DNA of 64,000 nucleotides from JAJTFW01 sp903922455 (GCA_943329665.2 CALQEU020000002.1:124001-188000), one strand, 5' to 3'. Counted from the stretch's first letter, positions 36,664-45,055 are shown. Numbers and translations are program-made. Notes: generated from the letters alone by a model not told the origin.

Positions 36664-38022
36664 ATGCCTAGAGCTTCAGCTAAAACAAAATCGACAGAGA
36701 GAAAAATCTTCGTGCTGGATACATCAGCCATCCTTTTTGATCATAATGCATTCTTTAATTTTAAGGAACACGATGTAGCCATTCCCATCACCGTGTTAGA
36801 GGAAATAGATCGATTTAAAAAAGGAAATGATGTTATTAATTTCGAAGCACGCGAATTTATAAGATCCATTGATAAATTATCTGCCAGTTTTTCTTTGCAA
36901 GATTGGATTCCATTAAATGGTCCGACCAAAGGAAAATTTAAAGTATTAATGAATGAACGGAATAATACAATTGATGCCAATGTGATTTTTGGAGAGAAAA
37001 AAGCCGATCATCATATTATTAATTCCGCATTAAGTTTACAAGAAGCGTATCCAAACCGAGTTGTTACACTCATTAGTAAGGATATTAATCTTCGTTTAAA
37101 AGCAAGGTCGCTCAACTTAGCCTCTGAAGATTACGAAACTGGGAAAGTAAAAGATGTACAAGACCTCTACACTGGAAAATCGGCCCTTGAGAACGTGAGC
37201 AAAAAAGTAATCGATAAATTGTATCAAGACGGTTGGTGCGCGTGGAAAGATGTGGTGAAGACGAAGCCCGTATTGAATCACTATTTCATCTTACGAAGTA
37301 AAGAAGAAACCGCTTCCGCCCTCGCATGGTTCAATCCAACGACTGATCGGATAGAGCGCATCCATAAAGAGCCTGTAGCTGGCATACGTCCTCGGAATGC
37401 TGAGCAAGCTTTTGCTATACACTCCATCCTTAACCCAAATGTTTTGTTATCTACCGTGATGGGAATTGCAGGAACTGGGAAAACATTGCTTGCATTGGCT
37501 TCAGCGTTGGAACAAAAAAGCAAGTACCGTCAAATTTATTTAGCACGACCGATCGTTCCACTTAGCAATAAAGACATTGGATTTTTACCTGGCGATATCA
37601 AATCAAAAATTAATCCGTACATGGAACCGCTGTGGGATAATTTGAAATTCATTCAAAGTTTATACAAAGAAACCGACAAAGAATATCACAAAATCAATGA
37701 GATGGTGGAGCATGAAAAATTGCACATTACTCCCCTTGCTTATATCCGTGGACGAAGCTTAAGTAATATTTGTTTTATCATCGACGAAGCACAAAATCTT
37801 ACTCCACATGAAGTAAAAACCATTATTACACGAGCCGGGGAAGGCACTAAAATTATCTTCACAGGAGATATCTTTCAAATTGATACTCCCTACCTCGACT
37901 CACACAGTAATGGATTAAGTACTTTAATAGACAAGATGCAAAATCAAGCCTTGTACAGTCATATCACGCTTGAAAAGGGAGAACGAAGTCCACTTGCTAA
38001 CTTAGCAGGACATATTCTCTAA
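36664..38022 (+). CDS. PIN domain-PhoH ATPase fusion
   Basis: The 452-residue protein joins an N-terminal PIN-type nuclease domain (about 14-150, first catalytic Asp D19 in FVLDTSAIL) to a PhoH-type P-loop ATPase. The Walker A motif is GIAGTGKT with K273, and the Walker B region is CFIIDEAQN near residue 370. It ends with LEKGERSPLANLAGHIL, the usual PhoH tail. PIN-PhoH proteins (PhoH2/YlaK type) act as ATP-dependent RNA-unwinding ribonucleases. Here there is no visible antitoxin gene directly upstream. The gene stands alone between repeat-filled gaps. Confidence 0.92.
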   Translation: MPRASAKTKSTERKIFVLDTSAILFDHNAFFNFKEHDVAIPITVLEEIDRFKKGNDVINFEAREFIRSIDKLSASFSLQDWIPLNGPTKGKFKVLMNERNNTIDANVIFGEKKADHHIINSALSLQEAYPNRVVTLISKDINLRLKARSLNLASEDYETGKVKDVQDLYTGKSALENVSKKVIDKLYQDGWCAWKDVVKTKPVLNHYFILRSKEETASALAWFNPTTDRIERIHKEPVAGIRPRNAEQAFAIHSILNPNVLLSTVMGIAGTGKTLLALASALEQKSKYRQIYLARPIVPLSNKDIGFLPGDIKSKINPYMEPLWDNLKFIQSLYKETDKEYHKINEMVEHEKLHITPLAYIRGRSLSNICFIIDEAQNLTPHEVKTIITRAGEGTKIIFTGDIFQIDTPYLDSHSNGLSTLIDKMQNQALYSHITLEKGERSPLANLAGHIL

Positions 38023-38051
38023 GCAGCCATCACTTAATAAATTCCATACCT

Positions 38052-38496
38052 TGTACTGCGAAGGTTACGACTGAAGCTGTACGTGTACTGCGAAAGTTAC
38101 GACTGAAGCTGTACGTGTACTGCGAAAGTTACGACTGAAGCTGTAAAAACATCAAAAACAATAGGGAATTTAATTCCCATTTTAGACTATGTAATGAACG
38201 AAGCAGTATGAGTACTGCGTAGTTCAAGTCAGAAGCTATAAAAACATTAAAACCTTTTGAGATTTTAATACCCAATGCGGTTTATTTAATGAACGAAGCA
38301 GTATGAGTACTGCGTAGTTCAAGTCAGAAGCTATAAAAACATTAAAACCTTTTGAGATTTTAATACCCAATGCGGTTTATTTAATGAACGAAGCTGTATG
38401 AGTACTGCGTAGTTCAAGTCAGAAGCTATAAAAACATTAAAACCTTTTGAGATTTTAATACCCAATGCGGTTTATTTAATGAACGAAGCAGTATCT
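38052..38496. repeat. Nested tandem repeat array (32-bp and 95-bp periods)
   Basis: Three 32-bp units start at 38052, 38084 and 38116 (TGTACTGCGAAAGTTACGAC type). From 38194, three 95-bp units begin ATGAACGAAGC at 38194, 38289 and 38384, and a partial fourth begins at 38479. The 95-bp copies are almost identical. The stretch 38116-38193 is a diverged relative of the same unit, since it shares TACTGCG, GAAGCT and TAAAAACAT. Each 95-bp unit contains an imperfect 13-bp inverted repeat around AGTATGAGTACT. The array fills the gap between the PhoH and FkbM genes. Confidence 0.92.
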
Positions 38497-38499
38497 TTG
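38492..38499 (+). promoter_or_regulatory. -7 promoter box at the end of the repeat array
   Basis: TATCTTTG is an exact -7 box, 17 bases upstream of the FkbM-type gene. Its first four bases belong to the last truncated repeat unit, and the sequence leaves the repeat consensus exactly inside the box. Confidence 0.5.
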
Positions 38500-38516
38500 A
38501 AATCGAATTCAAAGAC

Positions 38517-39395
38517 ATGTCGAAGTATCAATTGAAATTATCCGCGAAAACAAAAGTCTTGAACTTTTTCAGACTTGTTTTCAAAATTAATCCATTTTCA
38601 AATTTGTTACTTCTACTCACCCAACAATCAGATTCACGGATCCTCCGAAAATTGGTACCTCCTAATTATCTTTATTCAAAAGGGAAGTACAAGAAAGTGA
38701 ATCGGAATGGGATCAATTATCAACTCGACATTAGCAATGTAGTCGATCATTCTTTCTATTTTAATTTAGAAAAGCCAAGCTATGATTCAATTCTTCCTCG
38801 TCTGAAAAGTGCTAATGTAATTTTAGATATTGGAGGAAATATTGGAACTTCCGCACTTTACTATGCCAGCATTAATCCTACAGCAAAAATCTTATCCTTT
38901 GAACCACATCCCGACACGTTTGAAAAAGCGGTAGAGAACATTGAGCTAAACACCTTTCAAAACATTGAACTTATTAACTTAGGATTAGGGACTCAACAAG
39001 CATCGTTAAAGCTTTACGAAGTAGATGAATATAATCCGGGAATGAACCGGATTCTCACCGAAGAAGCTAACTTTCCTTTCAAAATAATTAAAGTTGATGT
39101 TTTGGATGATGTACTTTTTAAAAAAGAAATTAAGAAAGTTGATTTTATTAAAATTGATGTTGAAGGTTATGAATACGCCGTTTTATCAGGAGCAAAAGAA
39201 ACGCTCAAGTCAAACCCTCTTTTATTTATTGAAGTAAATGATAATAGCTTAAAAGAAAATAAAAGCAGTGCGAAAGAATTAGTTGAACTTTTAATTACTG
39301 CTGGTTATTCCACTTTTTATAGAGCCGATAATGGTGAGTCTATTTCTTCAACCACTCACTTCAACAACTGCCATTTTGATTTAATTGCAAAATAA
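38517..39395 (+). CDS. FkbM-family SAM-dependent methyltransferase
   Basis: The 292-residue protein contains the SAM-binding motif VILDIGGNIGTSALYY, the acidic post-I segment ILSFEPHPDTF, and the FkbM signature VDFIKIDVEGYEYAVLSGA followed by LFIEVNDN. The family methylates hydroxyl groups on sugars, lipids or secondary metabolites. The N-terminal about 70 residues are basic and without a signal peptide. It stands alone, flanked by repeats and small lipoprotein genes, so the substrate cannot be inferred from context. A role in surface glycan methylation is possible. Confidence 0.88.
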   Translation: MSKYQLKLSAKTKVLNFFRLVFKINPFSNLLLLLTQQSDSRILRKLVPPNYLYSKGKYKKVNRNGINYQLDISNVVDHSFYFNLEKPSYDSILPRLKSANVILDIGGNIGTSALYYASINPTAKILSFEPHPDTFEKAVENIELNTFQNIELINLGLGTQQASLKLYEVDEYNPGMNRILTEEANFPFKIIKVDVLDDVLFKKEIKKVDFIKIDVEGYEYAVLSGAKETLKSNPLLFIEVNDNSLKENKSSAKELVELLITAGYSTFYRADNGESISSTTHFNNCHFDLIAK

Positions 39396-39504
39396 GATTT
39401 CAATACTTCCTTAAATTAAAACATCATTATAGTTTCCAAAAACAAATGGAATCTATAAAAGAATTCTATTAAAATAAAGTTTAGTCTCATTACCATTTAC
39501 TACA

Positions 39505-39540
39505 AAATAAAAGGAGGCTCCAATACTGAAGCCTCCTTTC
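39505..39540 (-). terminator. Terminator of the twin lipoprotein genes
   Basis: AAAGGAGGCT (39510-39519) pairs with AGCCTCCTTT (39530-39539) with a 10-base loop. On the minus strand it is followed by TTTTATTTTG. It may also stop plus-strand transcription from the FkbM gene. Confidence 0.75.
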
Positions 39541-39556
39541 AAATTATTTAAACCCA

Positions 39557-39591
39557 GATGTTGAAATCGCGAAATGCGATTACACATCAGG
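39557..39591. repeat. Dispersed palindrome, copy 1 (GATGT-AAATCG-CGATT-CACATC)
   Basis: GATGTTGAAATCGC pairs with GCGATTACACATC around a short GAAAT loop. A near-identical 35-base copy occurs at 49339-49373. The sequence lies between a terminator and the stop codon of the minus-strand lipoprotein gene. Confidence 0.75.
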
Positions 39592-39600
39592 TTAAAATTT

Positions 39601-39825
39601 TTACTTTACAATAGTATCCGCTTTCACGGTTGTATCTGCTAACATAGCAGAATCAGCTTGAGCTGCAAGAACTGCCGCTTCTTCAGCAGCTATCAAAGCC
39701 GCTTCTGCAGCATTCACAGAATCATTGTAACGCATTTCTTCAGCTTGCTTTTCTTCGGCACTTGGGCCACAAGCAACTACGAAACTTAGGCCAATAAATG
39801 TTAATAATACTAGAGATTTAGACAT
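39601..39825 (-). CDS. Small Ala/Asp-rich lipoprotein (paralogue A)
   Basis: The 74-residue protein has a lipoprotein signal peptide ending in a lipobox-like FVVACGP, with Cys19 as the predicted lipid-attachment site. The next residues, GPSAEEKQAEE, nearly repeat those of the adjacent upstream gene, so the two are tandem paralogues. The mature part is dominated by Ala, Asp, Glu and Val and is probably helical. No known family is recognised. It follows the partner gene after 40 bases without its own clear promoter, so they are probably co-transcribed. Confidence 0.75.
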   Translation of the reverse strand: MSKSLVLLTFIGLSFVVACGPSAEEKQAEEMRYNDSVNAAEAALIAAEEAAVLAAQADSAMLADTTVKADTIVK

Positions 39826-39865
39826 GGTTTTATGGTTTTAGGGTTGTTAAGTTTAATTTAGAATT

Positions 39866-40222
39866 TTATCCGCGACCGCGTGTAGCGTCTTTTACTTCTT
39901 TGATTTCCTTCTCAAGTTTAATTTGCTCTTGAGTTTTCTTTGGCTTTGGCTTAGGCGCATTGGCTTTTTTCTGTGCAGCAGCAATTGAATCAGCAATGGC
40001 TAAATTCTTTAATGAATCTGCAGCAGCCTGAGCAACAGCAGCTAAGCTATCCTGACGGGCTGTTTCAACCATCATTAAACTGTCTTGAATTTGTGCTTCC
40101 ATAGCAGCAGCAACTGAATCAGCTACAAGTTTCTCGGCAGCAGCCTTTTCTTCTGCGCTAGGACCGCAAGATACAACAAGGCTAATAGCCACTGTTCCTA
40201 ATAGATAAGCGAACTTTTTCAT
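39866..40222 (-). CDS. Small Ala-rich lipoprotein (paralogue B)
   Basis: I start at the ATG at 40222 (MKKFAYLLGTVAISLVVSCG) because it gives a proper lipoprotein signal with lipobox VVSCG (Cys19); the nine codons upstream run toward the promoter. After CGPSAEEKAAAEK the 118-residue protein repeats helical units rich in Ala, Asp and Ser (ADSVAAAMEAQ, QDSLAAVAQAAADS). It ends in a strongly basic Lys/Pro tail (KPKPKKTQEQ) and GRG. It resembles paralogue A next to it. Attachment to the outer membrane and contact with cell wall or surface polymers are guesses. Confidence 0.78.
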   Translation of the reverse strand: MKKFAYLLGTVAISLVVSCGPSAEEKAAAEKLVADSVAAAMEAQIQDSLMMVETARQDSLAAVAQAAADSLKNLAIADSIAAAQKKANAPKPKPKKTQEQIKLEKEIKEVKDATRGRG

Positions 40223-40246
40223 GGTTTGGTTTTTAGTTTGATGGCA

Positions 40247-40280
40247 CAAATGTATTCATTTCTACACTTTACAAACAAAA
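40247..40280 (-). promoter_or_regulatory. Promoter of the twin lipoprotein operon
   Basis: On the minus strand TTTTG (40280-40276) and TACATTTG (40254-40247) are separated by 21 bases, a full match to the Bacteroidota -33/-7 promoter. The start codon is 24 bases downstream. Confidence 0.65.
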
Positions 40281-40284
40281 TATT

Positions 40285-40316
40285 TTGAACAAAGAACTCA
40301 TTTTTACTTACTTTTG
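40285..40316 (+). promoter_or_regulatory. Promoter of the DUF5011-type lipoprotein gene
   Basis: TTG at 40285-40287 and TACTTTTG at 40309-40316 are separated by 21 bases, a full match to the -33/-7 promoter. The ATG follows after 30 bases. It is divergent from, and nearly back to back with, the minus-strand promoter of the twin lipoproteins. Confidence 0.7.
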
Positions 40317-40346
40317 TCCTTTAAATAAAAGATAAACAACTAAATT

Positions 40347-41018
40347 ATGAAAAAATCAATTTCACTTGCAGCCCTAATCGCTGTTTCTTCTCTTTTTATT
40401 GTTGGATGTAGTAAGGACGATACTGAGGCTCCGATTATTAGCTTAATTGGCAGCAATCCGTTTCAACTTGAAATGCTTCAAACATACTCTGAGCCAGGCG
40501 CTACAGCTGAAGATAATGAAGATGGAGACATCTCTAGTTCTATCAATGTAAATGATACATTAATAGAAAATCGTGTACCTGGAACATATAATGTTTATTA
40601 TTCAGTTTCAGATGCTGCTGGAAACCAAGGTACCAATAGTCGCGAAATTGTTGTTTATGCAACCAATAATGCAATGGTTGACTCTTATTCAGTGATAGAT
40701 ATTTGTGGTACAGGCGCTGCAGCTGATACTTTTCTTTATCAACAAAACATTACTGCAACAGGTGCATCAACTATTACTTTCAATAAATTTGCTGATTATA
40801 GCAGTAATACTGGAATCACTGCAACGGTAGCTGGTAACGGAGCCATTACGCTTCCTTTTCAACCTGCACTCAATATTGGTACTGCAGCTGAAGACCATGA
40901 TTTTACTGGTACTGGCAATGTAATAGAAGATGGCTTTATCTTAAATTATACAGATAAAAACAATTCTTCAATCCCTGTAGCAACATCAACATGCCAGGCT
41001 ACTTACACTAGAAACTAA
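40347..41018 (+). CDS. Lipoprotein with DUF5011-type Ig-like domain
   Basis: The 223-residue protein has a lipoprotein signal (MKKSISLAALIAVSSLFIVG) with Cys21 in VGCSKDD. Residues about 28-108 form an HYR/DUF5011-like beta-sandwich (DTEAPIISLIG, YSEPGATAEDNEDGDIS, VPGTYNVYYSVSDAAGN). The remaining about 110 residues are a threonine- and asparagine-rich beta domain typical of Bacteroidota lipoproteins. The GCSKDD sequence after the lipid site is a common outer-membrane or surface-lipoprotein signature in this phylum. Substrate or partner is unknown. Confidence 0.83.
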   Translation: MKKSISLAALIAVSSLFIVGCSKDDTEAPIISLIGSNPFQLEMLQTYSEPGATAEDNEDGDISSSINVNDTLIENRVPGTYNVYYSVSDAAGNQGTNSREIVVYATNNAMVDSYSVIDICGTGAAADTFLYQQNITATGASTITFNKFADYSSNTGITATVAGNGAITLPFQPALNIGTAAEDHDFTGTGNVIEDGFILNYTDKNNSSIPVATSTCQATYTRN

Positions 41019-41035
41019 TCTATTTTAAAATAGAG

Positions 41036-41073
41036 AAAAAAGGCTGCTAATCTTTATTAGCAGCCTTTTTTTG
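41036..41073 (+). terminator. Rho-independent terminator after the DUF5011 lipoprotein gene
   Basis: AAAGGCTGCTAA pairs with TTAGCAGCCTTT around a short loop, followed by a run of T residues. It begins 18 bases past the stop codon and overlaps the upstream part of the next promoter. Confidence 0.9.
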
Positions 41074-41110
41074 TTCCTTATCTTCCAAAATTCATATCAA
41101 AAAAGCTTTG

Positions 41111-41118
41111 TAAATTTG
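41111..41118 (+). promoter_or_regulatory. -7 promoter box abutting the start codon
   Basis: TAAATTTG is an exact TAnnTTTG box, ending only 3 bases before the ATG at 41122. Transcription from it would begin at or inside the start codon. Confidence 0.5.
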
Positions 41119-41121
41119 CGC

Positions 41122-43011
41122 ATGCCTCTACTTCGTTGGATTCACTATCAATTGCTTTTCAAAAGGCTAATTTTAGTAATTATACTATTTCAACTAAGTC
41201 GGCTTGTTTTTGGGTTCGCAAATCCTTCTACCATTTCTTCAGATTATTTTTCCATTTTTTTAGCTGGATTAAGATATGACATTACCACCATTTGCATTTT
41301 AAATTTGCCAGTCCTACTAATGCATGTTTATCCCGCTAAATTTTCTTTTACAGCAAACTACCAAAAAATCATTTCGATACTGACTATTTCGTTGAATGCA
41401 TTAGCGTTACTATTTAATTATATTGATACCGGTTGGTTTCCATTCATTCAAAAACGAAGCACCATCGATTTTTTTACGCTTATTTCGACGGGCGATGATC
41501 TTCAAAATAATATTGGAATCTACTTGCTGGATTTTTGGTATTTGGTTCTTTTTTGGGGCTTGAGTCTGTTTGCTTTAATTTATTTCGAAAATAGGTTTAG
41601 AAAATCTGTTATCGCTTCACAAAATAAAAATCAATTTTTACCTACGCATCTTCGAATTGGAATAGCTGTTCTTCTCATCATTTTCGGAACTATTGGTTTT
41701 AGAGGCGGCATGCAGTTGAAGCCGTTGTCGATTCAAGCTGCTGCTAAGATGGTGCCGTCCAACTCTATTCCCTTAGTTCTGAATACACCGTACACCCTCT
41801 TTAAATCACGCGATGATCAACTTTTAAAAGAGCCTTCCTTTATTCCCATGGAGGAAGCGAAAAATATTTTTAATATTCATCAACAAGTTTCTGCTGATAG
41901 CACATTCAATAAAAAAAATGTAGTGCTTATCATCATGGAAAGCTTTTCCTATGAATACATTTCCTTCTATCACCCTGAAAAAACCATTACTCCGTTTTTG
42001 GATTCGTTGATGAAGGTTAGTGACACGTGGCCTAATTGTTTTGCCAATGCAAAGCGATCAATTGAGGGTATACCTGCCGTATTATCTTCCATGCCTTCCT
42101 TGATGGATCAATCGTTCATAAATTCAGCTTACAACGTTTCAAATATTAATAGTCTGGCAAGTGTTCTTCAACCTCATGGTTATACTTCTGCATTTTTCCA
42201 TGGTGGGAATAATGGAACGATGGGATTCGACAACTTTACAAAACTTGCAGGCTATTCAAATTATTTTGGAAAGAAAGAATACGATGGTCCAAATGAAGAT
42301 TATGATGGACATTGGGGGATATTTGATGATCGTTTTTTTTCTTTTATGATTCGAAAAATAAATGGGTTTACGCCACCTTTTCACAGCGCATTTTTTTCCA
42401 TTTCGTCACATCATCCTTATACGATTCCATCTGATTACAAAAACAAAATTCCGACAGGTCTTACACCTGCACAACAAGGAATGGCTTATGCCGATGCATC
42501 ACTCCGGTCATTTTTTGAAATTGCGAAAAAACAAAAATGGTATGACAACACTTTGTTCATCATTACGTCAGATCACAGTGGACCAGCAACAATAGCTTAT
42601 ACTTCCAACCGATTGGGTGCCTATCATATTCCTTTAGTATTTATCAACCCTCAAAGTACTAATGGAAAAATACATCCTGAAACGGCACAACAAACCGACA
42701 TACTTCCAAGTGCACTTCACTTACTCAATTACGCTGGGAATTATTCATCATTAGGTAGGAACTTATTTAAAAATTCGGAAGGATGGTCGATCAACTACAG
42801 CAACCAAACTTGGGAACTCATAACAGATACGCGCATACTACAATTTGACGGAACAAACACCACTCATTATTATTTACGAAGTGATTCGTTATTGACTACT
42901 GATTTAATTAATACAACATTTCCTTCGAAAGATACTTCGTCACAATTACTTCGGGCCCTACTTCAACAATATCATTACGGGCTCATTCACAATCAAATTT
43001 TACAGCCATGA
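41122..43011 (+). CDS. LtaS-like sulfatase-fold phosphoglycerol transferase
   Basis: I start at the ATG at 41122 (MPLLRWIHYQLLFKRL); an in-frame start at 41071 lies inside the preceding terminator. The 629-residue protein has about five N-terminal membrane segments (to about residue 215) and a large sulfatase-type periplasmic domain. That domain contains KNVVLIIMESFSYEY (metal-binding Glu), the nucleophile region FANAKRSIEGIPAV, and the C-terminal FIITSDHSGPAT with Asp-His ligands. Relatives transfer glycerol phosphate from phosphatidylglycerol to polymers (LTA in Gram-positives, periplasmic glucans in Gram-negatives). The overlapping lipid kinase gene supports turnover of diacylglycerol. Confidence 0.85.
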   Translation: MPLLRWIHYQLLFKRLILVIILFQLSRLVFGFANPSTISSDYFSIFLAGLRYDITTICILNLPVLLMHVYPAKFSFTANYQKIISILTISLNALALLFNYIDTGWFPFIQKRSTIDFFTLISTGDDLQNNIGIYLLDFWYLVLFWGLSLFALIYFENRFRKSVIASQNKNQFLPTHLRIGIAVLLIIFGTIGFRGGMQLKPLSIQAAAKMVPSNSIPLVLNTPYTLFKSRDDQLLKEPSFIPMEEAKNIFNIHQQVSADSTFNKKNVVLIIMESFSYEYISFYHPEKTITPFLDSLMKVSDTWPNCFANAKRSIEGIPAVLSSMPSLMDQSFINSAYNVSNINSLASVLQPHGYTSAFFHGGNNGTMGFDNFTKLAGYSNYFGKKEYDGPNEDYDGHWGIFDDRFFSFMIRKINGFTPPFHSAFFSISSHHPYTIPSDYKNKIPTGLTPAQQGMAYADASLRSFFEIAKKQKWYDNTLFIITSDHSGPATIAYTSNRLGAYHIPLVFINPQSTNGKIHPETAQQTDILPSALHLLNYAGNYSSLGRNLFKNSEGWSINYSNQTWELITDTRILQFDGTNTTHYYLRSDSLLTTDLINTTFPSKDTSSQLLRALLQQYHYGLIHNQILQP

Positions 43012-43883
43012 AGTCGTTGCTCATTATATTAAATCCAATAGCAGGTAAAGGAATCGCCGAGAAGGTTGAGAAAGCGATCGATGAATCAGGATTGAATAAA
43101 CATTTTCAAGTTCAGATTCAATTCACAAAACACGGTGGTCACGCAGCTGAAATAGCAGCGAAAGCAGTTCAAGAAAAAATGGATGTTGTAGTTGCCGCTG
43201 GTGGTGACGGAACGGTAAACGAAGTAGCATCACAACTTGTGTATAGTAATACTGCCCTTGGAATAATTCCCATTGGATCAGGAAATGGATTAGCGAGACA
43301 CATGGGTTATTCCATGCAAATCAAAAAATGTTTGCAGCAAATTGCAGTTTCTAAAATTGAAAAAATTGATACGTTACTTATCAATAATCGTTTTGGTGTA
43401 AATGTATCGGGGTTTGGGTTTGATGGATTTGTCGCATGGAAATTTAACAAGGAAGGCAAAAGAGGAATGTCGAACTATACAAAAATTGCGTTAAGAGAAT
43501 ATGCTAAATATCCCTCTATCCATTTCGAATTAGAAGGACTACCACAACCACATTTTTCAAATGCTCATATGCTGGTCATTGCAAATGCTTCACAATTTGG
43601 AAACGCTGCCATCATAGCTCCTACGGCTCAATTAACAGATGGGTTAATGGATGTTGTATTAGTGAGAAAACCATCTCCGCTACAATTACCTAGTATGTTT
43701 TATCGTTTGTTTACCGGAAAGCTTAAAGATACGGATTACATACAATCCTTTAAATGCAAACAATTCAAGGCCACCTCCGATCGTGAAATTCATTTGCATA
43801 TAGATGGAGAAGCCTGTGAACCTATTAAAAAAATTGATGTTGTTTTACAACCTAAATCGCTATTGGTAATTGATCCAAAATAA
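43008..43883 (+). CDS. Diacylglycerol/lipid kinase (DAGK catalytic domain)
   Basis: The start overlaps the upstream stop by four bases (ATGA). The 291-residue protein begins KSLLIILNPIAGKGIAEKV and contains the nucleotide-binding signature VVAAGGDGTVNEVASQL and IGSGNGLARHMG, which define DgkB/YegS-type lipid kinases. The C-terminal beta-sandwich includes HLHIDGEACEP. These cytoplasmic enzymes phosphorylate diacylglycerol or related lipids with ATP. Coupled to the LtaS-like gene, it could recycle the diacylglycerol released when phosphatidylglycerol donates its head group. Confidence 0.9.
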   Translation: MKSLLIILNPIAGKGIAEKVEKAIDESGLNKHFQVQIQFTKHGGHAAEIAAKAVQEKMDVVVAAGGDGTVNEVASQLVYSNTALGIIPIGSGNGLARHMGYSMQIKKCLQQIAVSKIEKIDTLLINNRFGVNVSGFGFDGFVAWKFNKEGKRGMSNYTKIALREYAKYPSIHFELEGLPQPHFSNAHMLVIANASQFGNAAIIAPTAQLTDGLMDVVLVRKPSPLQLPSMFYRLFTGKLKDTDYIQSFKCKQFKATSDREIHLHIDGEACEPIKKIDVVLQPKSLLVIDPK

Positions 43884-43890
43884 AAAACGA

Positions 43891-44478
43891 ATGGATAAAA
43901 AACTAAGTGATTCTTACTGGGAAGCGCGTTATCAAAAAGGGGAAACAGGTTGGGATATTGGAAATATTTCCACTCCACTCATGGAATATTTCAATACCCT
44001 TGACAACAAAAATTTGCGAATATTAATACCAGGATGCGGCAATGCTCATGAAGCGGCTTACCTTCATTCCAACGGATTTAAGAATGTATTTTTACTTGAC
44101 TTTGCAGAAAGTCCTCTCATGCAATTCCAAAAAAACAATCCCAGTTTTCCGAAAGAACATTTACTACATCAAGACTTTTTTATTCATCAAGGAAGTTATG
44201 ATCTAATCATTGAACAAACTTTCTTTTGTGCCCTAGATCCCATCTTAAGAAATAAATATGTTGAACACATGCATCAACTCCTTTCCCAAAACGGAAAGTT
44301 GGCGGGACTTTTATTCGACTGTCAATTTGAAACGGAAGGTCCGCCCTTTGGGGGTAGTAAGTCTGAATATGAAAATACATTCCATCCTTCCTTACGATTC
44401 GAAAAGCTTGAACCTTGCCACAATTCCATCTCCCCCAGAAGTGGAAAAGAGCTGTTTTTCATTGCTTCGAAACTATAA
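43891..44478 (+). CDS. Thiopurine methyltransferase-like SAM methyltransferase
   Basis: I chose the ATG at 43891 (MDKKLSDSYWEARYQKGET), just after the kinase gene; an ATG at 43870 overlaps it. The 195-residue protein carries WDIGNISTPLMEYF, the SAM motif ILIPGCGNAHEAAYLHS, and FLLDFAESPLMQFQ, followed by YDLIIEQTFFCALDP. This set is typical of the TPMT family, whose bacterial members methylate small thiols, selenium or tellurium compounds. The true substrate is unknown. It is transcribed in the same direction as the lipid kinase and probably from the same promoter. Confidence 0.88.
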   Translation: MDKKLSDSYWEARYQKGETGWDIGNISTPLMEYFNTLDNKNLRILIPGCGNAHEAAYLHSNGFKNVFLLDFAESPLMQFQKNNPSFPKEHLLHQDFFIHQGSYDLIIEQTFFCALDPILRNKYVEHMHQLLSQNGKLAGLLFDCQFETEGPPFGGSKSEYENTFHPSLRFEKLEPCHNSISPRSGKELFFIASKL

Positions 44479-44489
44479 TCTAGATTGAC

Positions 44490-44497
44490 TATTTTTG
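44490..44497 (+). promoter_or_regulatory. -7 promoter box close to the NlpC/P60 start codon
   Basis: TATTTTTG is an exact TAnnTTTG box ending 6 bases before the ATG at 44504, so the leader would be a few bases at most. Confidence 0.5.
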
Positions 44498-44503
44498 CCA
44501 AAG

Positions 44504-45055
44504 ATGAAGAAACTCCTCCTCCTATTCTGTCTTAGTGCTCCGAGCATTTTCGCTCAGGAACATCTAACAGCTAGCGATACAGGAGAAAGCTTTATTCTCC
44601 AATACAAAAAGGAATATTTATCACAAGAGGTTGGATTTCAACTAAATTCAGATGCTAACATCATGTTATATGATACCATCTCTACATGGCTGGGTACTCC
44701 TTATCAATATGCAGGAAATTGCGAGAAAGGTGTTGATTGTTCTGGTTTTGTGACTGTATTATTTAACCGTGTTTATGGAAAGAAAATAGGAGCAAGAAAT
44801 TCGGCTGATATATATGAAAAACTTACTCATATAAAGAAGGATGATATTAAAGAGGGTGATTTAGTGTTTTTTAAAACAAGCAGACGAAGAATTTCACATG
44901 TAGGATTGTACTTAGGAAATAATAAATTTGTACACGCTAGCACTTCCAATGGAGTAATTATCAGTAATTTAGACGAAACCTATTACAAAAATCGTTATGC
45001 CGGCGCAGGAAGATGGGAAAACGAAATTGTTGAATCCAACGAAAACGAAAAATAA
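44504..45055 (+). CDS. Secreted NlpC/P60 cysteine peptidase
   Basis: The start at 44504 (MKKLLLLFCLSAPSIFAQ) opens a signal peptide of about 18 residues; an in-frame TTG lies at 44495. The NlpC/P60 domain carries GTPYQYAGNCEKGVDCSGFV with the catalytic Cys79, ISHVGLYLG with His132, and KFVHAS with His144 as the third polar residue. The 183-residue length is that of Spr-like peptidoglycan endopeptidases, which cut between D-Glu and diaminopimelate in the periplasm. It follows the methyltransferase gene closely but has its own -7 box. Confidence 0.9.
   Translation: MKKLLLLFCLSAPSIFAQEHLTASDTGESFILQYKKEYLSQEVGFQLNSDANIMLYDTISTWLGTPYQYAGNCEKGVDCSGFVTVLFNRVYGKKIGARNSADIYEKLTHIKKDDIKEGDLVFFKTSRRRISHVGLYLGNNKFVHASTSNGVIISNLDETYYKNRYAGAGRWENEIVESNENEK

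Noticed and set aside
38052..38496. CRISPR array
   Set aside because: The 32-bp and 95-bp units follow one another directly with no unique spacers between repeats, and no cas genes are present. The same reasoning applies to the 138-bp array at 19961.
44258..44488. 76-codon plus-strand frame inside the TPMT-like gene
   Set aside because: It lies fully within the methyltransferase in another frame and lacks any domain.
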